A stretch of DNA of 64,000 nt from Alphaproteobacteria bacterium (GTDB lineage: Bacteria; Pseudomonadota; Alphaproteobacteria; Rhizobiales; Hyphomicrobiaceae), in NCBI GenBank assembly GCA_022600345.1, contig JAHZKP010000035.1, positions 30,425-94,424 of the forward strand, in the 5' to 3' direction. Numbering within the stretch: position 1 is the stretch's first letter; every line of letters begins with the position of its first letter. The translations under genes and the position numbers were made by a program. Shown here piece by piece: positions 63,877-64,000 of this stretch. Under the pieces are notes generated by a model. That model ran no database searches and was not told the origin of the DNA. It saw only the letters and a list, made by a program, of their open reading frames with translations.

Positions 63877-64000
63877 TACCTGACACTTTGAACCGGCAGC
63901 ATCCCTGACACTATTTGTCATTCACCTTAGCCGGTTTCGAAGGTGAGCGCAGCCGCCATCGCGGCGGAGCGAAGCGGTGAAACCGGCCACTCAAATCGAT
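63877..64000. other. Possible mobile-element end at the right edge
   Basis: CCTGACACT occurs twice (63879-63887 and 63904-63912). A hairpin with GCCGGTTTC/GAAACCGGC arms (about 63934-63985) follows. Repeated short words near one end are typical of some insertion-sequence ends (for example the IS21 family), but no transposase is visible in the window. Confidence 0.35.

Overview
The window looks like a chromosomal segment of an alphaproteobacterium, most likely of the order Hyphomicrobiales (Rhizobiales). The pointers are a gcrA cell-cycle regulator beside argD-argF-hslO, the minus-strand order rpmH-rnpA-yidC-engB...argB-HAD hydrolase, and a rhizobial-type porin. DNA is GC-rich, with strongly C-ended codons in the core genes. 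No database search was possible; all family calls rest on motifs read from the translated sequence.

Layout. 1-1589: 3' end of an RND efflux permease. 1934-12257, all minus strand: an oxalate-catabolism cluster. In transcription order it holds a tripartite tricarboxylate-type transporter (TctC, TctB, TctA), a GntR/FCD regulator, oxalyl-CoA decarboxylase, formyl-CoA transferase, a stand-alone 10-formyl-THF hydrolase-type protein, and formate-THF ligase. Two matching operator-like inverted repeats lie on its predicted promoters. Next come an orphan succinyl-CoA-synthetase beta-like gene and a ketopantoate-reductase-like gene (12645-14967), then a DMT exporter and a voltage-gated channel (15848-18214). 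18227-23616 is a protein-phosphorylation module: PP2C phosphatase, two FHA proteins, and a kinase-WD40 fusion.

24438-28923: gcrA, argD, argF, hslO. 29217-33679: a very basic OmpA-type envelope protein, a small secreted protein, and a LemA/DUF3137 pair. 33714-37268: a porin and a degenerate response regulator lying between a HAD hydrolase gene and a duplicated fragment of that gene. 37265-44488: argB, an orphan ClpN-proline-rich-membrane protein on the opposite strand, then engB, yidC, rnpA and rpmH (the last unusually short). 44989-50159: DUF547, VTT-family membrane protein, MerA-like flavoprotein, and an orphan histidine kinase.

50184-64000 is accessory DNA around a tRNA-Arg(ACG) gene. Downstream of the tRNA is an unusual type I restriction-modification operon. 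Its order is half-HsdS, HsdM, RhuM-like, HsdS, a degenerate RuvC-fold protein, a Hanks-type kinase, HsdR, and a YgjP-like metallopeptidase. From hsdM onward each gene overlaps the next by 4-8 bases. The operon starts from a near-consensus promoter flanked by CTGTAG/GTAGAAG palindromes. An ArdC antirestriction gene lies just upstream, and a truncated TIR-domain gene is near the right edge. The kinase plus RuvC-like pair inside a translationally coupled hsd operon is the best candidate here for an undescribed defence system.

Intergenic structures include a two-copy palindromic repeat (20764-20896 and 31003-31144), a MITE-like element with a CTAA target duplication (24127-24284), and several hairpin terminators.
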